Positions 17,464 through 26,499 of a DNA stretch of 64,000 bases are shown piece after piece. Position 1 is the stretch's first letter; the number at the start of each line of letters is the position of its first letter. The DNA comes from CBDAUN01 sp965214875. Lineage in GTDB: Bacteria > Pseudomonadota > Gammaproteobacteria > Arenicellales > JAJDZL01. The translations under genes and the position numbers were made by a program. The stretch lies in the NCBI GenBank assembly GCA_965214875.1, contig OZ243980.1, positions 1,364,001 to 1,428,000 on the forward strand. The letters are read 5' to 3'. The notes below the pieces were generated by a model. That model saw nothing but the letters and a program-made list of their open reading frames with translations, ran no database searches and was not told where the DNA came from.

Positions 17464-17895
17464 TCATTGATCCTTCGCCCTGTTTCCGCCCCGCCGCCTC
17501 TTGCGCAACTTCGCGATTTCCGCGCGCGTCTTCGATCCGTAGTCGTATCGCGAATCCTGAAACAGCGAACCGCACTGGCGACACCTTCGTATGCCTGGCC
17601 CCCAGGGAACGGCTGTCCATCGAATTTCGCCCCCGCAGTCAGGGCACGGCGGATAGCCGCCCATGTTCTCCGGGCACGGCCCCTGAGGGACCGTGCTTTC
17701 GTTCAGCTCGAAGGGCAAGAAAATATCCAGCTCCCGCCGCGCTCTTACATATTCCTTGCCGATCTTGAACTTCGGGCCATCCTGCCAACAGGATGGATCC
17801 CGGCATAGCAGTCGCCGCAAGTGCGGTTTTTCGTCATCTTCGGCGGCTTGCCGGCAAGCATCCCAATCCGGCAATTCACCAAACCTTTCCTTCAT
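17464..17895 (-). CDS. Small zinc-ribbon protein of unknown function
   Basis: 143 residues, not recognised as a named family. The C-terminal half carries a zinc ribbon with paired CPDCGG and CRQCGSLF motifs (about residues 88-112), followed by a basic tail (RKRRRGGNR). Two more Cys (LLCRDPSC) occur near residue 30-36. The start has a good GGAGG site and overlaps the stop of the preceding small frame by four bases (ATGA), which suggests real translation. GC content is higher than in the ICE backbone. It sits between the IS1380 relic and terC, possibly as a transposon passenger. Ribbon plus basic tail could mean nucleic-acid binding; that is inference only. Confidence 0.55.
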   Translation of the reverse strand: MKERFGELPDWDACRQAAEDDEKPHLRRLLCRDPSCWQDGPKFKIGKEYVRARRELDIFLPFELNESTVPQGPCPENMGGYPPCPDCGGEIRWTAVPWGPGIRRCRQCGSLFQDSRYDYGSKTRAEIAKLRKRRRGGNRAKDQ

Positions 17896-18128
17896 GATTC
17901 ACCTCCTGGCGATTCGTCGGCTATCACCACTTCATGCCCCTTGTGCCGCAGCGTCCAGACGCGTCGATCGTCCTGCTTGGTTTGCCGTAGCACTCGCGGT
18001 CCTTCACCCAATCGCCTGATCCGCCGCTGTAAGACGCAGATGATGAGGGATACTTGAAAATTTTTGCGAAGATTGATGTTGATCGCAAGGCTAAATTGCG
18101 TAGCGTTGCATAATGTCCAGCGAGCCAT
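17892..18128 (-). CDS. Hypothetical small protein translationally coupled to the zinc-ribbon gene
   Basis: Up to 78 codons, ending four bases into the next gene (ATGA overlap). The conserved-looking part is the last 50 residues (LRQTKQDDRRVWTLRHKGHEV). The first Met lies inside the end of terC, so a later non-ATG start is likely. No family is recognised. The overlap is the main argument that it is a gene. Confidence 0.3.
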   Translation of the reverse strand: MARWTLCNATQFSLAININLRKNFQVSLIICVLQRRIRRLGEGPRVLRQTKQDDRRVWTLRHKGHEVVIADESPGGES

Positions 18129-18693
18129 CCCACACCATTTTGCCGGCTACGTAAACCAAGATGATTAATCCGACATAGGCGATCCAAGGATAGCGTTCAA
18201 GCACTTTGACGATGAAGGTTGCTGCGACCAGCATAAGTGCCACAGAAAGAGCAAGTCCGAAGATGAGAATGTATATGTGCTCTCGCGCGATGCCGGCTAC
18301 TGCAAGCACATTGTCGAGCGACATTGAAACATCGGCTAGCGTGATGTGAAACAACGCATGCCAGAAATTAGTCGGTTTGGTTGGCTCCATTGTTGCATGA
18401 GCTTCCTGCTTCGGTTGAGCATGTGCGCGAATATCACTGTATAGTTTCCAGCATACCCAAAAAAGTAAAAGTCCACCAAATAGCAAAACCCCGGGAATCT
18501 TAAGTAGCCATACGATCGCAAGTGCAAAAATAATTCGGAATACGACGGCTGCTGCGATACCGGCAACAATCACTAATTTGCGGCGTGACTCTTCGACACC
18601 TGCCGCTATCAGCCCGACAGCAATTGCATTATCACCCGCAAGCACCAAGTCAACTAGTATGACCTGCACTAGCGCATTTAGTTCAGACAGCAT
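18091..18693 (-). CDS. TerC-family integral membrane protein (YjbE-like)
   Basis: 200 residues with about six to seven hydrophobic segments. It carries the two family signatures DLVLAGDNAI (residues 15-24) and DVSMSLDNVLA (about 121-131), whose acidic residues lie in the membrane and are thought to bind metal. TerC/YjbE/Alx proteins are linked to Mn(II) export or metallation of exported proteins. A short cytoplasmic loop (about 90-110) is rich in charged residues. The gene stands alone among transposon relics inside the ICE; no tellurite-resistance partners (terABDEZ) are present, so Mn homeostasis is the likelier role. Confidence 0.85.
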   Translation of the reverse strand: MLSELNALVQVILVDLVLAGDNAIAVGLIAAGVEESRRKLVIVAGIAAAVVFRIIFALAIVWLLKIPGVLLFGGLLLFWVCWKLYSDIRAHAQPKQEAHATMEPTKPTNFWHALFHITLADVSMSLDNVLAVAGIAREHIYILIFGLALSVALMLVAATFIVKVLERYPWIAYVGLIILVYVAGKMVWDGSLDIMQRYAI

Positions 18694-19235
18694 CTGTTTT
18701 TGCTAGTTTGGGAAAATCAAAGCAAGAATAGCGGTTTACGGCTGAAAGTTGAATTTACAGCCACCTGAGGTTCGGCTACGTTTACCAAGTGCAAAACGAA
18801 GGTTGTGATGTAGCCAAACGCAAAAAGCATGCGTCGATATTGTACATGCTATTTTTGGACTTGAGCGTCTATCGACGCGCAATTTCCCACCGCCCATCAA
18901 GGCTGGCCCAGTTTGTTTCAGCGCTATGTCGATTCTGACATCTTTGGCACGTTCAAAAATATAGACGAGCAAAACTTCGAGCGTCGTTGATACTGCATAT
19001 CTAGTCGATTTATCGGATGTTGTAATTCTTGATCGCATTGATGATCTTAGGTAGACCGCTTTGCACTCATTCATGATTATCTGGAAGCTTTCGGTGGTTG
19101 CTTTGTGATGGAAAGAATAGGAAATTACATACTGAACTTGGCAAAACCGAGACGCAGGAAAACGCGGACAACCTGCGGGGTAAGTAAATAATATAATAAA
19201 TTACAACGAATTGTGCTTGCTGGGCGAATGTCAGT
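18694..19235. other. Intergenic region between terC and the first methyltransferase
   Basis: No gene recognised; a 112-codon minus-strand frame here lacks family features. The last 60 bases are AT-rich and probably hold the methyltransferase promoter. Confidence 0.45.
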
Positions 19236-20531
19236 ATGAGCGAATGCAACGTTGCTAATCGAACCGTTTTTTGCGATGACAATCTGGATGTATTGCGGGG
19301 CATAAATTCCGAATGCGTCGATTTGATCTACCTAGATCCGCCGTTCAACAAGAACAAGAAGTTTACCGCGCCGATCGGCAGCAGTGCCGAAGGGGCGGAG
19401 TTCAGCGACATATTCAGGCAGGAAGATGTCAAGGACGAGTGGCTGGTAACGATTGAAGAAGATAATCCAGAAATATTTCAGTTTCTGAATGCAACTAAAG
19501 AAATAGGGAAGCCATACAACTATCCGTATATGGCCTACATGGCAATACGGCTAATCGAGTGCCATAGGATTTTGAAAGAAACTGGCAGCATCTACCTGCA
19601 TTGCGACCATACCATGTCGCACTATTTGAAACTGGCGATGGATTGCATATTCGGAGAGGAAAGATTTAGAAATTCGGTCGTTTGGAGCTACCAGCGATGG
19701 ACAGGTGCTACAAAACACTTTCAAAGAATGCATGATGACCTATTGTTCTACGCCAAATCCAATGAAAACAAATTCAACATACTGAAAGAGCCTTATAGCA
19801 ATAAGTCTAAGCATAAGGCCGCAAGGCTTTCAACGCACCATAAAGGAAGTTTGGAGCAAATTTATACAGACGATACAAGCAGAGAAAAGGCAATGCGCGA
19901 CGTATGGGAAATTTCCTATCTCAACTCTCAAGCAAAGGAGCGCACCGGATACAGAACTCAGAAGCCAGTGAAATTATTAGAAAGAGTTATTAAAGCCAGC
20001 AGTAATGAAAATGACATTGTGCTAGATCCGTTCTGCGGCTGTGCGACGACCTGCGTAGCGGCGGAAAGACTGGGCAGGCAATGGATTGGCATTGACATTT
20101 CAATCAAAGCTTATGAGTTGGTGAAAGAGCGGCTAACGAAAGAAGCTGCCGACCCGGAAGATATATTCAAGTATCAAAATAAAATTCATTTAAAAACCGA
20201 CCCGCCGAAGCGAACCGATTTGGCGGTTGACTATCGAGAAAAGAAATTCGTTTATGTAATATCGCATCCATCTTATCCTGGCGAGTTCAAGGTAGGCATA
20301 GCGAAGAACTGGCGATTGCGCTTGAATGCCTACCAGACTTCCGACCCTGACAGGCAATATGAGATCAAGTTCAAGTTGGAAACGCCTTATTTCAGAGAGG
20401 CTGAAAAATATATCCATGACAAATTTCCGAACAAGCATGAATGGGTTCAGGCTGATTTGAAAGAAATTATTGAAAATATCAAGAATTACAAGCCGATTGA
20501 CCCTGCGCAACAATGCGAACTGGATTTATGA
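19236..20531 (+). CDS. DNA methyltransferase (beta-class N6/N4) fused to a T5orf172/GIY-YIG-like domain, paralogue 1
   Basis: 431 residues. The catalytic motif IV DPPF (residues 34-37) precedes the SAM-binding motif I DPFCGCATT (about 264-272), the order of beta-class amino-methyltransferases. The target-recognition region lies between, about 145-238. After a linker, residues about 335-420 form a T5orf172 domain of the GIY-YIG superfamily: FVYVI, then KVGIAKNWRLRLNAYQTSDP with the expected Arg, and Glu in REAEKYIHDKF. Such domains may cut or bind DNA. No restriction endonuclease gene is adjacent. It shares nearly identical N- and C-terminal parts with the protein at 31.5-32.8 kb but has a different recognition region. 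Its strand is opposite to the surrounding ICE genes. Confidence 0.88.
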   Translation: MSECNVANRTVFCDDNLDVLRGINSECVDLIYLDPPFNKNKKFTAPIGSSAEGAEFSDIFRQEDVKDEWLVTIEEDNPEIFQFLNATKEIGKPYNYPYMAYMAIRLIECHRILKETGSIYLHCDHTMSHYLKLAMDCIFGEERFRNSVVWSYQRWTGATKHFQRMHDDLLFYAKSNENKFNILKEPYSNKSKHKAARLSTHHKGSLEQIYTDDTSREKAMRDVWEISYLNSQAKERTGYRTQKPVKLLERVIKASSNENDIVLDPFCGCATTCVAAERLGRQWIGIDISIKAYELVKERLTKEAADPEDIFKYQNKIHLKTDPPKRTDLAVDYREKKFVYVISHPSYPGEFKVGIAKNWRLRLNAYQTSDPDRQYEIKFKLETPYFREAEKYIHDKFPNKHEWVQADLKEIIENIKNYKPIDPAQQCELDL

Positions 20532-20555
20532 TCGGTATTGCCACTAATAGAGGCA

Positions 20556-20669
20556 ATGAATATGAATAGAGCCATCAAAAACGAATTGAACGGAAGCATC
20601 GACATGCTTGCAAAGCGATGCGGAAAGTTTTTAAAGAGGAAATTCAGGGTGCGCACGATGTGTGCGTGA
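20556..20669 (+). CDS. Possible very small basic protein after methyltransferase 1
   Basis: 37 codons from ATG at 20,556 (or 35 from 20,562), preceded by GAGG. The peptide is strongly basic at its C-terminus (FLKRKFRVR). No family is recognised and it could be the start of a truncated gene, since the following 100 bases also read as protein-like sequence after the stop. Confidence 0.25.
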   Translation: MNMNRAIKNELNGSIDMLAKRCGKFLKRKFRVRTMCA

Positions 20670-20879
20670 CGATATGCAAGTTGCAGAAGAAGGGTTGCGC
20701 GAAGAGATGACAATATGCAAGAGTGCCTAAACAGCAAAATTGATACGACGAACCAGAACACGCAAGTTCGGTTTGCCTAGCAACAAAAAGAGGTCGGCAA
20801 AACCAAATCCAGCTTTGACAAGCTGGTTAAGAACGATTAGCGGTCAGGTCTTTATGCATCGAGCTGCCCAGTGACGGCC

Positions 20880-21455
20880 GGCCAACTCGTTCACGTGCCG
20901 TTGCAGATGTTTTGCGTGCATCCGGCGGCAGCCGCTGTGCTTGAGCATCGCCCCGAAGCTCTATATGCCGTTCGCATGCGCCATTTCGCGCATGGCCCGA
21001 GTGCATGACGACCGATTCGTGCTCGAAGGGCGCGGCGCACCGTCGCAGGCGTTCGCGTCATCCGCGTAGACGGTTGCATGCGGGTCGGCATGACCGGCCG
21101 CGAACGATCGAAGCGCACCGCGCTGGCAACCGCGGTCTTGCCTGAAGCGGTGCGCACGGTTTTTGCGTCACGCCTATTTCGCGGCGCAGCTTCGTGCTGG
21201 ATGCGCCCTTGAGGCTGGCCCAAGCAGAGACGCCGTGTGCGCTGGAATGGCTTCGGCAATCCGAGCGTCGGCGGGGCATAGGCTTGCGCCCTGGCGTTTG
21301 CCAGTTTTTGACGACCCGCAATGCCCGCAGGTGCGGCCTTCAGGCCGGCAGATCGATTCGAACCATTGCTCGGCGGCTTTTGCGTCGGGAAACATTTCGG
21401 CAAGCTTGATCAGCGTTGTCCCTTTGCGGATATTCCTGCCTGGCCATTTGATCAT
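20880..21455 (-). pseudogene. Degenerate IS1595-family transposase, copy B
   Basis: The minus strand from 21,455 reads LAEMFPDAKAAEQWFES then TCGHCGSSKTGKRQG, the N-terminal zinc ribbon of IS1595 transposases. After a frame change near 21,310 come pieces such as SSTKLRREIGVTQK (the KLHRE-GITQKTAW block), with further shifts toward 20,900. It is a different IS1595 subtype from copy A at 15.6-16.1 kb. It lies in the gap where TIGR03755 should follow TIGR03756. Confidence 0.75.
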
Positions 21456-22121
21456 GTCTCAATTCCTAATTCATTGATTGATATGGCATTTATGTGTCGA
21501 TTTTCTCAAATTCAGTGTGCAATTCCCAAAGAATAAGGACGCAGATATGGGCGCATGGTTCATAACACGGTCTTTGGTTGGGTTCTGGCGATGAGGCGTG
21601 TCAAGCGTAAAGTCATTCGCAAAATGGTGACCTGATGCGCTGGATGCAGGTCTGGCTTGCCTCGAATTCGATGATATTCGCTGGTGACATCTTTGCGGAG
21701 GACTCCGCTCATGAGAATTCAATAGCCTTACAGCGAAACCTCGGCATATGTTGATAAAAATCTATCAAATTTAGAGTTGTTGTAATGGATGTGATCAAAA
21801 ATAGTCATAAATCAATGGCGCATATCAACCGCCTTTGTATCAATGGGTTAATGATATGCATGTGATCCGCGTTGCTGGATCATCATCGGTGATGATCTTG
21901 TGCCAAATTGTGGCTGTCAATATCGATCTAAATGCCGCAAACCGATTGAAGTGACTCGCCCGGTTCGTCAGCAATTCGCGGCATTCACGAAAAGCCAGCT
22001 ACTAAACAAAGAGATCGGTTTTGAAAGCAGATCAGATTCATTCAGATAGCTAGTAGTTATTGCAGCTACATGGACTACCAATCCGGGAGGCAATGCATTT
22101 GACTTTCTGTCAGTTGACGAT
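21456..22121. other. Non-coding stretch downstream of TIGR03756
   Basis: No gene recognised. It is the point where the ICE backbone breaks off and IS1595 debris begins. Confidence 0.45.
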
Positions 22122-23189
22122 TCAATTCTCAACACTCTTGAGAAAAGCGCCACCTCCCTTGATGCAGCACTTGTATCTTCGCCAATAGTTCCAGACGTAC
22201 TTTCCAGCAGCAGAAATTTTGTCGCGTGACCAATCGCCTTCAGAGCCGAAGGCTTCGCAACGTCGATTCGGAGTAGGGTGCAGCATCTGCCAGTTTTTTT
22301 TCTTTTCATCTGCAGCAGAGAGCCATTGTCGCCAGGTTTGCTGCAGGCACTGGGCCGGCCGGTCTTTTCCTTCTTGGCGCCAGCTTCCGCCGCTACGACC
22401 ACAATCTTGTTCACTCTTTGCATTAGGGTCGCCCCTAGCAACGTCATACTGCCTTCGCCCCGGATTGGCTTGATGCACATGTCCGCCCCCATCGCTTGTA
22501 ACAATGTCGATTGATCGCTGACTTGCAACAGCGGCGGCTTTGGCCGGGTCGGTTTGCAGTATGAATCCAGAGCGGGGAAACACAGAGCCCCATGTGGATT
22601 TGGGCCATTTTCCTATCTCTCTCATTCCAGGCGTGAACGACTCCTGACGGAGCAAGTCCTTGCCCCCGCTGCGCCACGCGATTGCGTCCAGTAGCGACAT
22701 AAAATAAGGATGCATCGCATTTGCGTCTGATTTGCACAGGAACCGGCCGAAGTCCTTCAGCTTTGATGCCGGATTGCCAACAACGTCAACCTCGTAGAAC
22801 TTGACTGAATCGCCGTGGCGCTGACCAGAGCTGATACCGGATAGATGACCGCCAGCCAGCAAGTCTTGGGAAACTTCTGTTGTTGCGGACAGAACAGCGC
22901 GTATTTCCAGCCATGGCGGCTCGCCGGTCTGCTGATAGGCAGACACCACAAAATCAGGCAATCTATGGGATATCTTTGGTGTTGTAACAACACGGCAACC
23001 GAAAATTGTGCAGCGAAGCCAGAAACAAAGTCCGACTATTTTCCAATCAAGGCATTCAATACTTGCGGAACGAGAGACAATGTCAGCGGTGGTTATGGTC
23101 TCGACACCATATGTCTTGGGCAAATGCGCAACCGCCGATATGATGAAAATCCACACTGCGCATCTCATGGTGATTGGCTTGAAATTCAT
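22122..23189 (-). CDS. ICE T4SS protein, TIGR03756 / PFL_4710 family (TraU-like)
   Basis: 355 residues with a signal peptide (cleavage near TYGVE, residue 28). Family features: a Cys-rich start (CLDWKIVGLCFWLRCTIFGC), the middle SGFILQTDPAKAAAVASQR, and the end WNYWRRYKCC. It is secreted to the periplasm and, by analogy to TraU, needed for DNA transfer rather than pilus formation. A segment from about residue 230 to 290 is less family-like. A competing frame overlaps it, but since the recognisable C-terminus returns in the same frame the gene is probably intact. It lies 50 bases after the ATPase gene. The usual TIGR03757 gene between them is absent. Confidence 0.78.
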   Translation of the reverse strand: MNFKPITMRCAVWIFIISAVAHLPKTYGVETITTADIVSRSASIECLDWKIVGLCFWLRCTIFGCRVVTTPKISHRLPDFVVSAYQQTGEPPWLEIRAVLSATTEVSQDLLAGGHLSGISSGQRHGDSVKFYEVDVVGNPASKLKDFGRFLCKSDANAMHPYFMSLLDAIAWRSGGKDLLRQESFTPGMREIGKWPKSTWGSVFPRSGFILQTDPAKAAAVASQRSIDIVTSDGGGHVHQANPGRRQYDVARGDPNAKSEQDCGRSGGSWRQEGKDRPAQCLQQTWRQWLSAADEKKKNWQMLHPTPNRRCEAFGSEGDWSRDKISAAGKYVWNYWRRYKCCIKGGGAFLKSVEN

Positions 23190-23239
23190 AGCATGTACTG
23201 CTCGAATGCGAACTTCTTTCGATCTAGTCGATCCGTAGC

Positions 23240-26110
23240 TTAATCAGTGTTCAGGCGTACCGCTCGAATATTGCGCGCCACTTCGTAGGCAGCTTCGAGT
23301 TCGGAGCATCTTTGCAAATTCATTATTTTTGCCCGCTCCGCTTTTTCGCTCTTTTCTGTTTGGGACAATGCCAAAGCCAATGCCGGCGGGACATTTCGAA
23401 AAAGAGCTAAGAACTTAGCAGACAGAATTACACCTTCGGTATATCGACCAGAACACTTCTTTGCCGCTAGCAGCAAGTTCTGCTGTTCTACGGTGAGAGA
23501 CTTGAATCTGCTGATTTGATTGATTTCATCCTTATCTACAGACAGGCATATCCACCACTCGGGCTGGTTCAAAAGCTCTTTTGCCTGATCAGGAAACTGT
23601 CGAATATTTTGCGTAGCAATCCATAGCCAGGCACCAAATGTGCGCCACATAGCTGAGATGCGGTTGATATACGGCGATACCAGCGCGTTTTGAAGCAGAA
23701 GATGCGCTTCATCAATGACAACAATGGTTTGCCGTTCCCTATATTGATCGACTTCAATCTTGTTGTTGATCATCGAAAACAAACCTGTCAGTGCCACCGC
23801 GAGTCGATCTTCATAGCCTCTTCGGGAGAGCAGATCAAGCTCGACCAGGGTGATGTCGGCCTCTGGCCACAGTTCGCCTTCCCGATCAAAGAGCTCGCCG
23901 TTGAATCCTGAACAAAAAAGATGCATGGCGCCGGCAATCCTTGCAGATCGTTGTCGTTGCTCCTTTGATAGATTTTGTTCGCCGATAGTGCTGCTTTTCG
24001 AAGCTTCGCGCAACACGCGCACAACATCGCTGGTCATCGTCTGTTTTCTGCCTTCGCTTTTTGATAGACGCGCCGCTTCGACAATTGCTGTGCGTATCAA
24101 ATCCAAATCATCTCGCCGCAACTTGCGCTCGGCATTAGGCTCGCCGCCGGTAATCATCAGTCGCGCCTGAATTTCCATTTCACCCAGTGGGTCGCGACCG
24201 CGAGAGGCCAGACTCTCGCTATCTTGCTCATCGACAATTTCACTATTGCGAGCAACCTGATCTGAGCCTCTGTCGAGTAGAACCTGCGCATGCCTGAACG
24301 GTGGCAAAGATACTTTTGATCTGCCATCAATTCGTACCCGGTGCACGTTCAGACCGTGTTGCTGGCAGTGGTCGCAGAGTAGGCCAAATGTTGGGAGTGC
24401 TGTTATCAGCACAACTCGGGGGCGATGCACTGCGATTGATTGCATCAGCATATAGATGAGCAAGGATGTCTTTCCCGACCCTGTCGGTCCCAAGATAAGC
24501 GAATGCGCGTTCTTTGCACGGTCGTGCGAATTCAAGGGATCGAAGGTCAATGGCTCCGCGCCTCGATTGAAGAAAATGCAACCTGGAAAACCGGTGCCTG
24601 TAGAGCGTCCGTACACTGGCGCAACACGCGCAAGGTGGGTCGCATACCATAGCTTTGCCCGCCGTGCGTATGGCTTGCGATCTTGAAGCGGGTCAAAGCC
24701 AAATGGAAGTCCTCTAATATAGCTGTCGAGCGCGATTGGATCATATCGGGGGACAACCGGCCTGAGACCATGTGCCCCCATCATGGCGAGAGCAGACTCG
24801 GTCTTTTTATCAAGCTCCTTCAGATCGTCTCCGAAAATATAAATGCCGGCAAACACCTTGAAAATCGGATTGCCGCGAGCAATTTCGCCAATTGCAACAT
24901 TTGCCAAGTTACGCCGCTCTGCGGCGGCAGGATCATCTCCAACCGAATTTTTTCGAACCTGAAAAATCTTGTCCCGAACCTCATCCTGCGGAGAGTATAC
25001 GATGGTCATCATCCATATCGATCCTTGCGGCATCTTGTCAAAAAGAGTGCTGGTGGCCTCTCCAAATACTCTTTCAGCAGTAATGTGCCCCACCTCCGGC
25101 TCTAGCGTCATTTCATCCAGCGTGATGAACCGACTAGGGTGTCCTCTAAACCACCAGACTCCCGGCTTTTTCCATGTCCATGGTGCATGACCATGTAATG
25201 CAGCTCGTGCTATATCGTATTGGGCGGAGCCGGAAAGCATGGAAATCGCACGATTTTGTGCATTCGGTTGCCAAGGAAATTTTTTTAAAAGAGCCGCGTT
25301 ATTGCGGCAACCTGAATAGTCGTCAGGAGCTGGCACGAACCATCGGGTCAACCACTCATAAAGGTGTTCAGCGGCCAATGGAATCAGTTCGACTCCGGCC
25401 TGAGCAAAGGCACTCTTCAATTGGTCGCAAATTTGATCAATTGTCTCTTCGAACTGGCATGTGTTCGATTCTAGAGTGCGCCAGATGCAAAGCCGGGTTT
25501 CGCGAAACTTTCCCCGCCATCTTTGCCCGCCAGCATTTGGATCTGAAAACAGACCGTTTTCTCGCGAAACGTCTTCGAAGTGATCGACAAGAATTTGGAA
25601 CCAATGTTGCGAATATTCTGATCCGCGTGCCGAAGGTGTCGCATAACGCTTAATCTGATCAATAAATTCCTTAATCAGCGTATCTTTTTCATCTTGAACG
25701 TATAGTTGAACGATCCATGGGTTCGTCGCGTGCTGCGGTAAGACTTGAGCGAGGGCATGCGTAATGCGATGATGCATACCCTGGACTGTTTCGTCGTTGC
25801 GCCCCTCAGTACTACATGTACGAATGGAAAAAAGTCGTCCTATGCTGGTCAAGTCTTGCAGCGCGATGCGTCCGTCTCCCAAATCCAAACGCGGTGCAAG
25901 CAAATCTGTGAACGAGCATCCGTTTTTGACGATATTTTTGTATTTTGGATCAGGATGAAGCTGTGGCTCCAAATACTGTTCAACCGTCAAAGGTTCGCAA
26001 CCTTCTTCTTCCCATTGGATTTTCGCCACACTGCCACCCCATTCGATCGCATGACCAGCTTGATTGTTTCTGCGACGGCGCAGCCTTGAATAAAGCGATA
26101 GCATGGTCAC
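23240..26110 (-). CDS. Conjugative transfer ATPase, TIGR03744 / VirB4-like
   Basis: 956 residues, full length for the ICE-class VirB4/TraC homologue. It has Walker A GPTGSGKTSLL (about residue 540) and Walker B VVIDEAHLLL (about 795), followed by the conserved TQNIRQF. It powers assembly and substrate movement of the T4SS at the cytoplasmic face. The start codon overlaps the stop of the lipoprotein gene by four bases (ATGA), so translation is coupled. No frameshift or missing motif is visible, which suggests the secretion apparatus has been under selection until recently. Confidence 0.92.
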   Translation of the reverse strand: MTMLSLYSRLRRRRNNQAGHAIEWGGSVAKIQWEEEGCEPLTVEQYLEPQLHPDPKYKNIVKNGCSFTDLLAPRLDLGDGRIALQDLTSIGRLFSIRTCSTEGRNDETVQGMHHRITHALAQVLPQHATNPWIVQLYVQDEKDTLIKEFIDQIKRYATPSARGSEYSQHWFQILVDHFEDVSRENGLFSDPNAGGQRWRGKFRETRLCIWRTLESNTCQFEETIDQICDQLKSAFAQAGVELIPLAAEHLYEWLTRWFVPAPDDYSGCRNNAALLKKFPWQPNAQNRAISMLSGSAQYDIARAALHGHAPWTWKKPGVWWFRGHPSRFITLDEMTLEPEVGHITAERVFGEATSTLFDKMPQGSIWMMTIVYSPQDEVRDKIFQVRKNSVGDDPAAAERRNLANVAIGEIARGNPIFKVFAGIYIFGDDLKELDKKTESALAMMGAHGLRPVVPRYDPIALDSYIRGLPFGFDPLQDRKPYARRAKLWYATHLARVAPVYGRSTGTGFPGCIFFNRGAEPLTFDPLNSHDRAKNAHSLILGPTGSGKTSLLIYMLMQSIAVHRPRVVLITALPTFGLLCDHCQQHGLNVHRVRIDGRSKVSLPPFRHAQVLLDRGSDQVARNSEIVDEQDSESLASRGRDPLGEMEIQARLMITGGEPNAERKLRRDDLDLIRTAIVEAARLSKSEGRKQTMTSDVVRVLREASKSSTIGEQNLSKEQRQRSARIAGAMHLFCSGFNGELFDREGELWPEADITLVELDLLSRRGYEDRLAVALTGLFSMINNKIEVDQYRERQTIVVIDEAHLLLQNALVSPYINRISAMWRTFGAWLWIATQNIRQFPDQAKELLNQPEWWICLSVDKDEINQISRFKSLTVEQQNLLLAAKKCSGRYTEGVILSAKFLALFRNVPPALALALSQTEKSEKAERAKIMNLQRCSELEAAYEVARNIRAVRLNTD

Positions 26111-26499
26111 TTATCTGGAAGCTCTCCGGGCAAGGCATACTCAGCGCGAGGATACAGCTGAAACATCGTGGAATATCCGGGTACGGGAGTGTTTTCTTCT
26201 GAAAGGTGCGGAAACACAAACATGATGATGGTCGGATTCGGCAAGCGGGGAAATCGAACTGAAAGCTCGTTGTAGACTTCGCGCGTGTAGCCATCGAGTC
26301 CAGAATCTGCGTCATGCAAATTGCCAGCTATTGGCCTGCCAGTGTCGCCGGATGTCATGTGATTTTGATAAACCTCGGCAATTGTGGGACCCGAATCAGG
26401 AATTGGCGTTCCCGTTTGCAGCGCGCTGGTGCACGATGCTGCGCAAACTACCATGCTAATCGTGCCAACCCAAATGCTGATTCGTCGATGCGTGCCCAA
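26107..26499 (-). CDS. ICE lipoprotein, TIGR03751 family
   Basis: 130 residues with a lipoprotein-type signal: hydrophobic stretch ending VVCAASC, predicted lipidation at Cys23. The rest (IAEVYQNHM, GYTREVYNELSVRFPRLPNP) follows the small outer-membrane lipoprotein found between TIGR03752 and the ATPase in this ICE class, counterpart of TraV. It overlaps the end of the preceding gene by 44 bases. Confidence 0.82.
   Translation of the reverse strand: MGTHRRISIWVGTISMVVCAASCTSALQTGTPIPDSGPTIAEVYQNHMTSGDTGRPIAGNLHDADSGLDGYTREVYNELSVRFPRLPNPTIIMFVFPHLSEENTPVPGYSTMFQLYPRAEYALPGELPDK

Noticed and set aside
18736..19074. 112-codon minus-strand frame before methyltransferase 1
   Set aside because: No recognisable domain and no clear ribosome site; treated as intergenic.
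19236..20669. A separate restriction endonuclease gene next to methyltransferase 1
   Set aside because: Only a 37-codon frame follows, too short and without nuclease motifs.
21968..22528. Overlapping frame as a frameshifted C-terminus of TIGR03756
   Set aside because: The recognisable family ending WNYWRRYKCC is in the same frame as the N-terminus, so no shift is needed.
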